64,000 nt of DNA from Amycolatopsis australiensis. Its GTDB lineage: Bacteria > Actinomycetota > Actinomycetes > Mycobacteriales > Pseudonocardiaceae. The notes beneath the pieces are model-generated. The model worked only from the letters and a program-made list of their open reading frames with translations, was not told where the DNA came from and did no database searches. The stretch is taken from positions 8,036,001 to 8,100,000 of the forward strand of contig NZ_FPJG01000006.1 in assembly GCF_900119165.1 (NCBI RefSeq). Direction: 5' to 3'. Shown one piece after another: positions 36,429 to 44,550 of the stretch (the first letter of the stretch is position 1; each line of letters starts with the position of its first letter). Position numbers and translations under genes: made by a program.

Positions 36429-37028
36429 GTGCCCCGGCCCCGCGTCCACGACCTCGACCGGCTGCTCGACGTCACCGAGCAGCTGGTCGCGTCGTCGGGG
36501 CTCGGGAACGTCACCGTGCGGGCCCTGGCCGCGGCCGCCGGCGTGCCGAACGGCACGATCTACCACGCTTTCGGCTCGCTCAACGCGTTGCTGGCCCGGG
36601 CCTGGCTGCGCGCGGCGACCGCGTTCCTCGACCTGCAGACCGCGCTCGTGGACGAAGCGGCGACGCCGGTGGAGGCCGTGGTCGCCGCGGCCGGCGCCCC
36701 CGCGGTGTTCGCCGCCCGCCGTCCCGCCGGCGCGCGGATGCTGCTGACGACCAAGGCCGACCGGCTCTTCGGGCCCGAACTGCCCGAAGAGCTGGCCGAC
36801 GCCCTGCACGCGCTCGACAAACGCCTGGTCACGCTGCTCGTGCGGCTCGCCAGGATGCTCTGGGACCGCGGCGACGGCCTGGCCGTCGAGGTCGTCACGA
36901 CGTGCGTTGTCGACCTGCCGACCGCGCTGTTCCGGCGCGACCTCACCGACCCACTGGTACGGGACCGGCTCGCCGCCGCGGTGCGCGCCGTGCTGACCGT
37001 GCCCCCGCGAAAGAAGGACCGGCCGTGA
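36429..37028 (+). CDS. TetR-family transcriptional regulator
   Basis: A 199-residue regulator: N-terminal helix-turn-helix VTVRALAAAAGVPNGTIYHAFGSLNALLARAW, followed by a helical ligand domain. GTG 36429 is set by the family N-terminus. It overlaps the next gene by GTGA, so the enoyl-CoA hydratase is its likely partner and the ligand may be an acyl-CoA. Confidence 0.85.
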   Translation: MPRPRVHDLDRLLDVTEQLVASSGLGNVTVRALAAAAGVPNGTIYHAFGSLNALLARAWLRAATAFLDLQTALVDEAATPVEAVVAAAGAPAVFAARRPAGARMLLTTKADRLFGPELPEELADALHALDKRLVTLLVRLARMLWDRGDGLAVEVVTTCVVDLPTALFRRDLTDPLVRDRLAAAVRAVLTVPPRKKDRP

Positions 37029-37684
37029 CCGACCCCGTATCCGTGCTGCACCTCGGCGACGGCGAAAACCGCTTCTCCCCGGACTGGCTGCAGCGCGTCC
37101 ACTCCTTTTTGGACGGTGTGGACGGCGCGCTGGTGACCACCGGCGGCGGCAAGTTCTACTCGAACGGCCTCGACCTCGCCTGGCTGACCGAACACGGCGA
37201 CCAGGCGGCGCAGTACGTCGCCGACGTGCAGGAGCTGTTCGCACGCGTGCTGACGCTGCCGGTGCCGACGGTGGCGGCGGTCAACGGCCACGCGTTCGGC
37301 GCGGGCGCGATGCTGGCGATGGCGCACGACTTCCGCGTGATGCGCGCCGACCGCGGGTATTTCTGCTTCCCGGAGGCGGACATCGACATCCCGTTCACGC
37401 CGGGAATGGCGGCGCTGGTCCAGGGGAAGCTGACACCGTCGGCGGCGATCGCGTCGATGACGACGGGACGGCGTTTCGGCGGCGCGGAAGCGCTGGCGGC
37501 GGGCCTGGTGGACGAGACGGCGGCGCAGACGGAACTGCTGGCGGTGGCGAGCGACCGCGTCCGGGCGCTGGCGGGCAAGGACCGCGGCACACTGGGCGCG
37601 ATCAAGGCGACGATGTTCGCGCCCGCGGTGACCGCGTTGCGCGGAGCGGCGGTCGCGACGGGGTTCAGCGCTTCAGCCGGGTGA
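37025..37684 (+). CDS. Enoyl-CoA hydratase/isomerase family protein
   Basis: A 219-residue crotonase-fold protein, at the short end of the family. The oxyanion hole segments are GGKFYSNGLDLAWL and VNGHAFGAGAMLAMAHDFRV. The usual catalytic Glu positions are partly replaced (FPEADIDIPFTPGM retains one Glu), a pattern closer to delta3-delta2-enoyl-CoA isomerases. It is translationally coupled to the TetR gene and overlaps the convergent M48 gene by 20 bases. Confidence 0.82.
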   Translation: MTDPVSVLHLGDGENRFSPDWLQRVHSFLDGVDGALVTTGGGKFYSNGLDLAWLTEHGDQAAQYVADVQELFARVLTLPVPTVAAVNGHAFGAGAMLAMAHDFRVMRADRGYFCFPEADIDIPFTPGMAALVQGKLTPSAAIASMTTGRRFGGAEALAAGLVDETAAQTELLAVASDRVRALAGKDRGTLGAIKATMFAPAVTALRGAAVATGFSASAG

Positions 37685-38564
37685 TCCGGTCGATGTGCGC
37701 CGGGTGCCCGGCCAGCACCCGCGGCCACAGGCGCCGCTCGTCGCCGCGGTTCAGCACGATCCACTGCTTCAGCAGGGCGATCAGCTCCGGGCCGTAGCCC
37801 AGGCGCGCGGCCATCCGGTCGGCGCGGTACTCGCCGAGCCGCTTCGACCAGGCGAGGACCGGGCCGAGCAGCGGCGTCAGCAGCAGCCACGGGTCGAGGA
37901 ACGCCAGCACGGTGAGCACGCCCAGTCCGAGCAGCACGGTCACGAGCACGACCACGGCCCGGCCGAAGGGCGCGAAGGCCCGGCCCACGAACGGCACGGC
38001 GAGCGCCAGCAGCCGCACGAGCCGCGCCAGGACCCGCGCGGGCAGTTCGAGCCACCAGACCAGCAGCGACGCGCGCGTGTGCCCGGCCAGGTGGTGGCCC
38101 AGTTCGTGGGCGAGGATCGCCGCGAGGCCCGGCGGCGGGAGGTCGAGCGCGGCGCGCGTCACGGCGACGGTCCGGCCGCCCGCGGCGAAGGCGTTCAGCT
38201 CCCGCGAACGCTCGATCCACAGCCGGTAGCGGCCGCTGTCGACCCCCGCGGCGGCGCAGACGGCCTCCCAGCTCGGGGTGAGCCGGGCGAGTTCCCGCTG
38301 GGTGGGGGCGCGCAAGCCGAACAGCAGCGGCAGCAGGAAGTGCTCGAACGCGGGCACGAAGGTGACGGCACCGGCCGGCACCCAGCAGGCCGGAATCACC
38401 CAGAAGCAGTCAGGCCAGAGAAGCTTCCCGAGGAGCGCGAGCACGAGCAGCCCACTGGCGACGACGGGCACCGCGAGCACGACGGCGAGAACGGCGGAGA
38501 CGTCGGGCCAGGCCACGCCCGGCACGGCGAGCGGGTCAGACCGCTCCGCCTCGTCCCCGCTCAC
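37665..38564 (-). CDS. M48-type membrane zinc metalloprotease
   Basis: A 299-residue protein with two N-terminal membrane helices, the zinc motif HELGHH (153-158) and two further helices. A third ligand is likely the Glu in GEYRADRMAA. Such HtpX/Ste24-like proteases work in membrane protein quality control. Its coding end overlaps the enoyl-CoA hydratase gene. No operon partner is clear. Confidence 0.82.
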   Translation of the reverse strand: MSGDEAERSDPLAVPGVAWPDVSAVLAVVLAVPVVASGLLVLALLGKLLWPDCFWVIPACWVPAGAVTFVPAFEHFLLPLLFGLRAPTQRELARLTPSWEAVCAAAGVDSGRYRLWIERSRELNAFAAGGRTVAVTRAALDLPPPGLAAILAHELGHHLAGHTRASLLVWWLELPARVLARLVRLLALAVPFVGRAFAPFGRAVVVLVTVLLGLGVLTVLAFLDPWLLLTPLLGPVLAWSKRLGEYRADRMAARLGYGPELIALLKQWIVLNRGDERRLWPRVLAGHPAHIDRITRLKR

Positions 38565-38651
38565 CCGCGCCCCCAGTGGTCGACAGCGCCACCACCTTGG
38601 CGTGCACCGCGCCGGAGCACAACGGCCTTCCGCCGGATGGCCGCTCCTTCG

Positions 38652-39476
38652 TCAGCGGAAGGCGTCCGCGTGCGCCGCCGCCCAGCCGGCGAACGTGCCG
38701 GGCTGTCGTCCCGTCACCTCCGCCACCGTCGGGTACACCGTCGCCTCGTCCAGCGTTCCGCCGACGTAGAAGTCCCAGAACGCTTCCACGTACTCGCGCG
38801 GCATGCTCGCCTCCAGCTCCGCGCGCGTCTCCTCGTCCGAGAGGCCCACGAACTCCAGGTCCCTCCCGAGCACCTCGGCCAGCACCGCGACCTGGTCGGC
38901 CGGCCGCAGCGCCACCGGGCCGGTCAGCTCGTGGATGCGTCCTTCGTGACCGCCCGCGAGCGCGCGCACCGCCACCGCCGCGATGTCCGCCGGGTCGATG
39001 CACGCCACCGGGACCTCCGGGAACTGCGCGCGGACCGTGTCGCCCTCGCGCAGCTGCGGCAGCCAGCGCAACGCGTTCGACATGAACGCCCGCGGCCGCA
39101 GGAACGTCCACTCCAGACCCGATTCGCGCACGGCGCGCTCGGCCAGCGTCATGTACGCCGACACCGCGTTGTCCATTTTCGCCAGCGCGGCCGAACCGCC
39201 GGACAGCAGCACGATCCGGCGGACACCCGCCTCGCGCGCCCGCGCCAGCATGCCGGGCATGTCGTGGTAACCCGCCAGCAGGAAGACCCCGTCGACGCCC
39301 TTCAGCGCGTCGCCGAGGCTGCCCGGGTCGTTGAGATCGCCCAGCGCCGCTTCGGCGCCGTCCGGCAGGGCCGCGTCCGGACGGCGCACCAGCGCCCGTA
39401 CCGGTTCGCCCGCCTTCGCCAAGGCCGAGACCACTTCCGCGCCCACATTGCCGGTGGCGCCGGTGACCAGGAACAT
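38652..39476 (-). CDS. NmrA-like NAD(P)-binding protein
   Basis: A 274-residue atypical SDR: Rossmann loop TGATGNVG (5-12), RALVRRPD after strand 2, and the YMTLAERAVRESGLEWTFLRPRAFMSN segment, which lacks the usual YxxxK. This is the NmrA/NAD(P)H-azoreductase-like group that acts as a redox sensor or quinone reductase. 53 bases separate it from the upstream YciI-like stop, so cotranscription is possible. Confidence 0.82.
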   Translation of the reverse strand: MFLVTGATGNVGAEVVSALAKAGEPVRALVRRPDAALPDGAEAALGDLNDPGSLGDALKGVDGVFLLAGYHDMPGMLARAREAGVRRIVLLSGGSAALAKMDNAVSAYMTLAERAVRESGLEWTFLRPRAFMSNALRWLPQLREGDTVRAQFPEVPVACIDPADIAAVAVRALAGGHEGRIHELTGPVALRPADQVAVLAEVLGRDLEFVGLSDEETRAELEASMPREYVEAFWDFYVGGTLDEATVYPTVAEVTGRQPGTFAGWAAAHADAFR

Positions 39477-39529
39477 CTGTGTTACCCCCAGAGTCGGTTC
39501 CCGGGCAGCCTAGCGCCACCGGCGCGCGG

Positions 39530-39901
39530 TCAGTCCTGCGCCGGGAGCTCGTCGAACTCGACGACCTGGCGGATCTCCACCTCGATCTCGGAGTCGAACA
39601 GCTCGGCGTACCGCTTGGCGAACTCGACGGCCTCCGCCCGGTCCGCCGCGTTGATCAGCGCGAACCCGCCGATGACCTCCTTGGCCTCGGCGAAGGGCCC
39701 GTCGGTCACGCGGATCGCCGCGCCGCGGGGCTTGCGGACCAGCGCGCCCTTGTCCGTCTTGTGCACGCCCTCCGCGGTGATCAGGATGCCCTTCTCGGCC
39801 GCCTCCTGGACGAACCCGCCCATCTTCCGCACGAACTCCGGGCTGGGGTTCCACGACTGCGGGTCGTTCTCGTCGATCCGGTGCATCATGAGGAAACGCA
39901 T
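39530..39901 (-). CDS. YciI-related (YCII) domain protein
   Basis: A 123-residue protein with the YCII dimeric alpha-beta barrel pattern: MRFLMMHRID, LITAEGVHKTDKGALVR, VTDGPFAEAKEVIGGFALI and AEAVEFAKRYAEL. The conserved His-Asp of YciI is not obvious. Many are encoded beside ECF sigma factors; none is here. ATG 39901 is chosen from the family N-terminus. Function unknown. Confidence 0.83.
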   Translation of the reverse strand: MRFLMMHRIDENDPQSWNPSPEFVRKMGGFVQEAAEKGILITAEGVHKTDKGALVRKPRGAAIRVTDGPFAEAKEVIGGFALINAADRAEAVEFAKRYAELFDSEIEVEIRQVVEFDELPAQD

Positions 39902-40031
39902 GGACTTGCTCCCTGGTCTCGTCGGCCGGGGCCCGGGTCGTCCCGGGCTCGCTGACCGGCCTTCACCCCCGCGTCGATCGGCCGCGCGCGGCCCTCGACA
40001 TTTTTCCCCGGAGATTTTTCCGGCAGAGTAC

Positions 40032-40047
40032 TGTGACACCGGTCACT
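40032..40047. promoter_or_regulatory. CRP-like site upstream of the BNR-repeat gene
   Basis: TGTGA-N6-TCACT matches the CRP consensus (TGTGA-N6-TCACA) at 9 of 10 fixed positions. It lies 16 bp before ATG 40064, a position expected to repress, or to overlap a short leader. Confidence 0.4.
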
Positions 40048-40063
40048 TCGAGGGAGGGCCCTG

Positions 40064-41146
40064 ATGACTGTCGTGCTCGCGATCGGGACGCGCAAGGGAC
40101 TGTGGCTGGCGACCAGCGCCGACGACCGGGCGAGCTGGGAGGTGACCGGCCCGCACCACGCGATGACCGAGGTGTACGCGGTCGGCATCGACACGCGCCG
40201 GGCCACGCCGCGGCTGCTCGCCGGGGTCACCAGCGAGCACTACGGGCCGAGCGTGGCCACCAGCGACGACCTGGGCGCATCCTGGCACGAACCGGACCAC
40301 GCGCCGATCGCGTTCCCGCCCGACACGGCCGAATCCCTCGTCCGCGCCTGGCAGCTCGTGCCGGGGCCGCCGGCCGAGCCGGACGTCGTCTACGCCGGCA
40401 CCGAGCCGTCCGCCCTGTTCCGGTCGGCCGACGGCGGCCGCACCTACGAGCTGGTCCGCGGCCTGTGGGACCACCCGCACCGGCAGCACTGGACGCCAGG
40501 AGGCGGCGGCAAGGCGATCCACACCGTGCTGCCGGACCCGGTGGACCCGGCCCGCGTGACCGTGGCGATGTCGACCGGCGGCGTCTACCGCACCGAGGAC
40601 GGCGGCGCGACCTGGGCACCCCGCAACACCGGCATCAAGGCCGTCCACGTGCCCGACCCGTTCCCCGAATACGGCCAGTGCGTGCACAAGGTCGCGATGC
40701 ACCCGAGCGCGCCGGAGGTGTTCTTCGCCCAGGTGCACCACGGCGTCTACCGCAGCGACGACGCCGCGGCGACCTGGCAGTCGATCGCCGATGGCCTGCC
40801 CAGCGACTTCGGCTTCCCCATCGTCGTCCACCCGCACCGGCCGGACGTGATCTACACGTTCCCGCTGGTCGCCGACGCCATGCGGTTCCCGCCGGACGGC
40901 CGGTGCCGGGTGTACCGCAGCGAGGACGCCGGGAAGTCGTGGGCGGCCGTGGGGCCCGGCCTGCCCGACGGGTACTGGGCCGGCGTGATGCGTGACGCGA
41001 TGTGCGCCGACGACGCCGACCCGGCCGGGATCTACTTCGGGTCGCGGACCGGCGACGTCTACGCCAGCCGGGACGAGGGCGACAGCTGGCGGCTCGTCGC
41101 CGCGCACCTGCCCGACGTGCTGTGCGTCCGCGCCGCGACGGTGTGA
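40064..41146 (+). CDS. BNR/sialidase-like beta-propeller protein
   Basis: A 360-residue cytosolic protein with repeated Asp-box-like units (SDDLGASWHEP, SADGGRTYELV, TEDGGATWAPR, SDDAAATWQSI, SEDAGKSWAAV, SRDEGDSWRLV), six in order, giving a six-bladed propeller. It has no signal peptide, unlike secreted sialidases, so glycosidase activity is unlikely. A MoaD-like gene follows 3 bases later, a pairing that suggests a joint role. GAGGGAGGG lies ahead of the ATG. Confidence 0.82.
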   Translation: MTVVLAIGTRKGLWLATSADDRASWEVTGPHHAMTEVYAVGIDTRRATPRLLAGVTSEHYGPSVATSDDLGASWHEPDHAPIAFPPDTAESLVRAWQLVPGPPAEPDVVYAGTEPSALFRSADGGRTYELVRGLWDHPHRQHWTPGGGGKAIHTVLPDPVDPARVTVAMSTGGVYRTEDGGATWAPRNTGIKAVHVPDPFPEYGQCVHKVAMHPSAPEVFFAQVHHGVYRSDDAAATWQSIADGLPSDFGFPIVVHPHRPDVIYTFPLVADAMRFPPDGRCRVYRSEDAGKSWAAVGPGLPDGYWAGVMRDAMCADDADPAGIYFGSRTGDVYASRDEGDSWRLVAAHLPDVLCVRAATV

Positions 41147-41149
41147 GCC

Positions 41150-41434
41150 GTGCGGATCACCGTGCTGGTCCCCGGCACCCTGCGGGACAAGACGGGCGGC
41201 GAGTCACGCCTGGAGGTCGAGGTCGCCGAGCCCGCCACGCTCGGCAGCCTGCTCGACGCGCTCGCCGGCCGGTACCCGGCGCTGGAGCGGCGGCTGCGTG
41301 ACGAGCAGGCGGGGCTGCGCCGCTACGTCAACTTCTACGTCGACGGCGAGGAGTGCCGCCACCGCGGCGGCGCTTCGGCGGTGCTGCGCGACCGCGGCGA
41401 GGTGCAGATCATCCCGTCGGTGGCCGGGGGCTGA
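41150..41434 (+). CDS. MoaD/ThiS-like small sulfur carrier or ubiquitin-like modifier
   Basis: A 94-residue beta-grasp protein ending in Gly-Gly (SVAGG), the residue pair that is adenylated and thiocarboxylated or conjugated. Segments MRITVLVPGTLRDKTGG, TLGSLLDALAGRYPAL and YVNFYVDGEECRHRGG fit the family. GTG 41150 sits 3 bases after the BNR gene. No moaE or E1-like gene is adjacent, so it must share an activating enzyme from elsewhere. Its 3' end overlaps the convergent exporter by 26 bases. Confidence 0.85.
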   Translation: MRITVLVPGTLRDKTGGESRLEVEVAEPATLGSLLDALAGRYPALERRLRDEQAGLRRYVNFYVDGEECRHRGGASAVLRDRGEVQIIPSVAGG

Positions 41435-42821
41435 CCGGCACGCCCTCGACCTCGTCGAACAGCGCCGCCGCGCGCCGGGCCGTCTCCGCCGCGCGGCGTC
41501 CCGTGCTGACCAGCGCGAGGACGAGGACGGCGACGCCGAGCGCGGCGACCAGCCACCACACGGTGCCGGCGCCCGGGAGCGTCCCGGCGAGCGCGACCCC
41601 CAGCGTGGTGCCCGTCTGCCGGCCCGCCGACGCCAGCGAACCGGCCACCCCGGCCATCGACCGCGGCATCCCGGAGATCGCCGTGTTCGTGATCGGCGGG
41701 TTGACCATGCCGAGGAAGACGCCGAACAGCAGGGAGACGGCGAGCACGAGCGGCAGCGGCGTCGCCGGGCCGAGCCACGCCGACGCGGCTCCGCCGAGGG
41801 CGAGCGCGGCACCGGCGACGACCAGCGGCACCCTGGGGCCGCGCGTCCCGGTCAGCCGGCCCGCCCGCGGGGACAGCAGCAGGACCAGCACGCCGACGGG
41901 CAGCAGGCACAGCCCGGCCGACAGCGCCGTCATGCCGCGCGTGTCCTGCAGGTACTGGGTGGTGACGAAGAGGAAGACACCGAACGCGCAGAGCGCGAAC
42001 AGCGCCATGAGGATCGCCGAGCCGAACGCGACGCTGCGGAACAGGCGCAGCTCGAGCAGCGGGTCGGCGCGGCGCGGCTCGTGGCGCAGCAGCCCCAGCA
42101 CGCCGAGCCCGGCGAGGACGAGCAGCCCGAGGATGACCGGCGACGTCCAGCCCAGCCGGCGCGCCTCGATGATGGCTTCCACGACACCGCCGAGCACGAC
42201 GACCACGAGCACCTGCGCCACCGGGTCGAACCGGCGGGCCCGCGCCGCGCGGGATTCGGGCACGAACAGCGCGGTCGCGACGATCGCGGCGGCGACGATC
42301 GGCACGTTCACCCAGAAAACGGATCGCCAGCCGAAGGCGTCGACGAGCGCGCCGCCGAGGATCGGGCCGAGCGCCAGCGCCAGGCCGGACATCGAGCCGA
42401 ACACGCCGATGGCGCGGGCCCGCTCGGCCGGGACGGGATAGACCGTGGTCACGATGGCCAGCGCCACCGGGTTGAGCATGGTGCCGCCGACGGCCTGCAC
42501 CGCGCGGGCCGCGATCAGCCAGCCGATGCCGGGCGCCAGGCTGCACAGCAGCGAGCCCAGCCCGAAGACGGTGAGGCCGGTCAGGAAGACGCGCTTGCGG
42601 CCGAACCGGTCGGCGGTCGAGCCGGCGAGCACGAGGAAGCCGGCCAGCACGAGCGTGTAGGCGTCGACCGTCCACTGCAGACCGGAGACGGAGGCGCCGA
42701 GATCGCGGCGGATCGACGGCAGGGCGACGGTGACGATGGAGATGTCCATCACCGCCACGACGATGCTGACGCAGCAGACGGCCAGCACGAGCGCCGGGCG
42801 GCGCGGAGTCGGGACGTTCAT
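41409..42821 (-). CDS. DHA2-family MFS exporter
   Basis: A 470-residue membrane protein with about 14 helices: motif A STADRFGRKRVFLTGL, helix 1 SIVVAVMDISIVTVALPSI, and helix 5 GLALALGPILGGALVDAFGWR (motif C). It is divergent from a MerR-type regulator across 24 bp, so it is probably a drug pump switched on when that regulator senses a compound. Substrate unknown. Confidence 0.87.
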   Translation of the reverse strand: MNVPTPRRPALVLAVCCVSIVVAVMDISIVTVALPSIRRDLGASVSGLQWTVDAYTLVLAGFLVLAGSTADRFGRKRVFLTGLTVFGLGSLLCSLAPGIGWLIAARAVQAVGGTMLNPVALAIVTTVYPVPAERARAIGVFGSMSGLALALGPILGGALVDAFGWRSVFWVNVPIVAAAIVATALFVPESRAARARRFDPVAQVLVVVVLGGVVEAIIEARRLGWTSPVILGLLVLAGLGVLGLLRHEPRRADPLLELRLFRSVAFGSAILMALFALCAFGVFLFVTTQYLQDTRGMTALSAGLCLLPVGVLVLLLSPRAGRLTGTRGPRVPLVVAGAALALGGAASAWLGPATPLPLVLAVSLLFGVFLGMVNPPITNTAISGMPRSMAGVAGSLASAGRQTGTTLGVALAGTLPGAGTVWWLVAALGVAVLVLALVSTGRRAAETARRAAALFDEVEGVPVSPRPPTG

Positions 42822-42832
42822 GGGAGCGACGC

Positions 42833-42851
42833 TAGGATTTAGAGCGTGCTC
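42833..42851 (+). promoter_or_regulatory. MerR promoter element with overlapping dyad
   Basis: TAGGAT (42833-42838) ends 7 bases before GTG 42846, suggesting a leaderless message. The dyad GAGC-GT-GCTC (42842-42851) spans the start codon and could be the MerR operator controlling both divergent genes. Confidence 0.42.
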
Positions 42852-43280
42852 GAAGTCAAACCGATCCCCGAGGCCGGGCTGACCATCGCGGAGGCGGCCC
42901 GCCGCACCGGGGTCAGCGCGCACACGCTGCGCTACTACGAACGAGCGGGCCTGGTGGTCACGCAGGTGGACCGCACTTCCGGCGGCCGGCGCCGCTACCG
43001 GAAGCTGGACCTGGACTGGATCAGGATCTGCACCAAGCTGCGCGCGACGGGCATGCCGATCAAGCTGATCCGCCGTTACGCGGAACTGGTCAGCGCGGGC
43101 CGCGGCAACGAGCAGGAGCGGCTGGCGCTGCTGGAGTCGCACCGGGCCGACGTGGTGGCGAAGCTGGCCGAGCTGGCGGAGAACCTGAAGCTGATCGACC
43201 GGAAGATCGGCGTGTACCGCGGACGCCTGGAAGCCGGCGACGCGGACGACCTCTGGGCACCGGGCGCGCGTCGTGAGTGA
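42846..43280 (+). CDS. MerR-family transcriptional regulator
   Basis: A 144-residue regulator: helix-turn-helix TIAEAARRTGVSAHTLRYYERAGLV, wing with RTSGGRRRYRKLD, and a C-terminal dimerisation helix (ESHRADVVAKLAELAENLKLIDRKI). It lacks conserved cysteines of metal sensors, so it belongs to the small-molecule sensing group (BmrR/TipA-like heads). The divergent exporter is the probable target. Confidence 0.88.
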   Translation: MLEVKPIPEAGLTIAEAARRTGVSAHTLRYYERAGLVVTQVDRTSGGRRRYRKLDLDWIRICTKLRATGMPIKLIRRYAELVSAGRGNEQERLALLESHRADVVAKLAELAENLKLIDRKIGVYRGRLEAGDADDLWAPGARRE

Positions 43281-43321
43281 GAAACAGGGTCGGAATCCTG
43301 TTTCTCACCCACGACCTCCGG

Positions 43322-44176
43322 TCAGGCCGGGTTGTCCAACGTCAACGCCGTGCAGCGGATGCCACCGCCGCCTTTGCGCAGCTCCGTCGTGTCCAGTTCC
43401 ACCACTGCCAGCCCCTGTGCCCGCAGGTCCGCCGCGAGGTGGGGCGCGCCGGCGGTCATCGTGACCGTCCGGCCGTCGCTGACGAGGTTCAGCGCGAACC
43501 GCGCCGCTTCGGCCGGCCGCACGGGAATCAGCTCCAGCCCGAGCCCGCGCAAGGTCCGCAGGCTGGGCTGGTCGAGGGCTTCGGGGTTGTACGCCAGTGT
43601 CCGCCCGGGCCGGATCACGGCGACCGCCAGGTCGAGATCGTACCACCGGGCGCTCGTCGTGCGCAGGCCGACGACCTCGTAGCCGAGGTGCCGGGCCAGC
43701 ACCCGGTGCACCCGGGCGTCGGTTCGCCGGCCGTGTGCGGCGAGGAGCAGATCGCCACACGCCAGCGCATCCCCTTGGCCACTGAATGCGTACGGCGTGT
43801 CGGTGACGTCGAACCCGTTGGCCTCCAGCCAGGCCCGGTAGTGCGGCGTTTCCGGGGCGCGCTCGGGCGGGAGCGTCGCGAGAACGGCCCGGTCTCCGCG
43901 GACCACCGCCGCGTTGGCGGTGTAGGTCATGTCCGGGCACATCGGGTCGGCCTCGACGAACTCCACCGTACGACCGGCCGCCAGGTGGGCGGCGACGATG
44001 CGGTCGTGCTCGGCGACGGCGGCCGCCGGATCGGGCTGGACGTCGGTGTGCATGTACGGGTTGATCTCGTAGTCGATCCGGAAGTACTTCGCCGAACACA
44101 TGAGCAACCTGCGGTGGGAAAGCTGTTCCGCACTACCGGACGCGGACGCCGATGCGGTGGGGACGGTGCTGGTCAT
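43322..44176 (-). CDS. Amidinotransferase-fold protein, ArgZ/DDAH-like
   Basis: A 284-residue pentein-fold protein. RLLMCSAKYFRIDYEINPYM at the start resembles cyanobacterial arginine dihydrolase ArgZ, which makes ornithine directly from arginine. The active-site Cys275 is in GGGGIRCTALTL, Asn88 is in TANAAVV and Asp136 in FSGQGDAL. The catalytic His expected in a YHLD motif reads Asp180 (WYDLDLAV), so normal hydrolysis may be lost or changed. ATG 44176 is the first good start; the frame stays open for 126 codons upstream without family resemblance. If active it could supply ornithine to the N-hydroxylase at 54402, but linkage is uncertain. Confidence 0.75.
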   Translation of the reverse strand: MTSTVPTASASASGSAEQLSHRRLLMCSAKYFRIDYEINPYMHTDVQPDPAAAVAEHDRIVAAHLAAGRTVEFVEADPMCPDMTYTANAAVVRGDRAVLATLPPERAPETPHYRAWLEANGFDVTDTPYAFSGQGDALACGDLLLAAHGRRTDARVHRVLARHLGYEVVGLRTTSARWYDLDLAVAVIRPGRTLAYNPEALDQPSLRTLRGLGLELIPVRPAEAARFALNLVSDGRTVTMTAGAPHLAADLRAQGLAVVELDTTELRKGGGGIRCTALTLDNPA

Positions 44177-44550
44177 TCTTCGCTCTTTCGTCGGACGGAC
44201 GGGACGGACAGCGGGCCCCACGGGCGGGGCACGCCCGGCCATCCCTGCCGCACCGCGTCCGGGCGCACGCCGGCAGTTGCCGGGAAAGAGCCGGGAACTC
44301 CTGGACGGACGGCGGCTCAGCCCAGCCGGCGAAGCTGCAACAGCTCGACGGTCAGCGTCAAGTCCGCGTTCGAACGGGCTTCGTCGAGCCGCTGCCCCGC
44401 CGTGCTGAGCCGGTTGACGGCCGCGGCGGCGCGCCGGGCCCTGCCCCGGACGCGACCCCGGCAGCCGGATGTGTCCGGCGTGCTGTGCGCGCGGCCGGGG
44501 TGTCCGGCCGGATCGGGACAGTTCCGCGGACAGCGGAGCAAGGGCGGAAG
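44177..44550. other. 374-bp gap with a possible small minus-strand gene
   Basis: No clear gene is seen. A 74-codon minus-strand frame (44317-44541) ends in a coding-like helical stretch (LSTAGQRLDEARSNADLTLT) with high GC3. An ATG at 44554, overlapping the stop of the membrane protein gene as ATGA, opens a different frame beginning MTSALAPLSAELSRSG. Joining them needs a frameshift, so this may be a small decayed gene. Confidence 0.3.
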
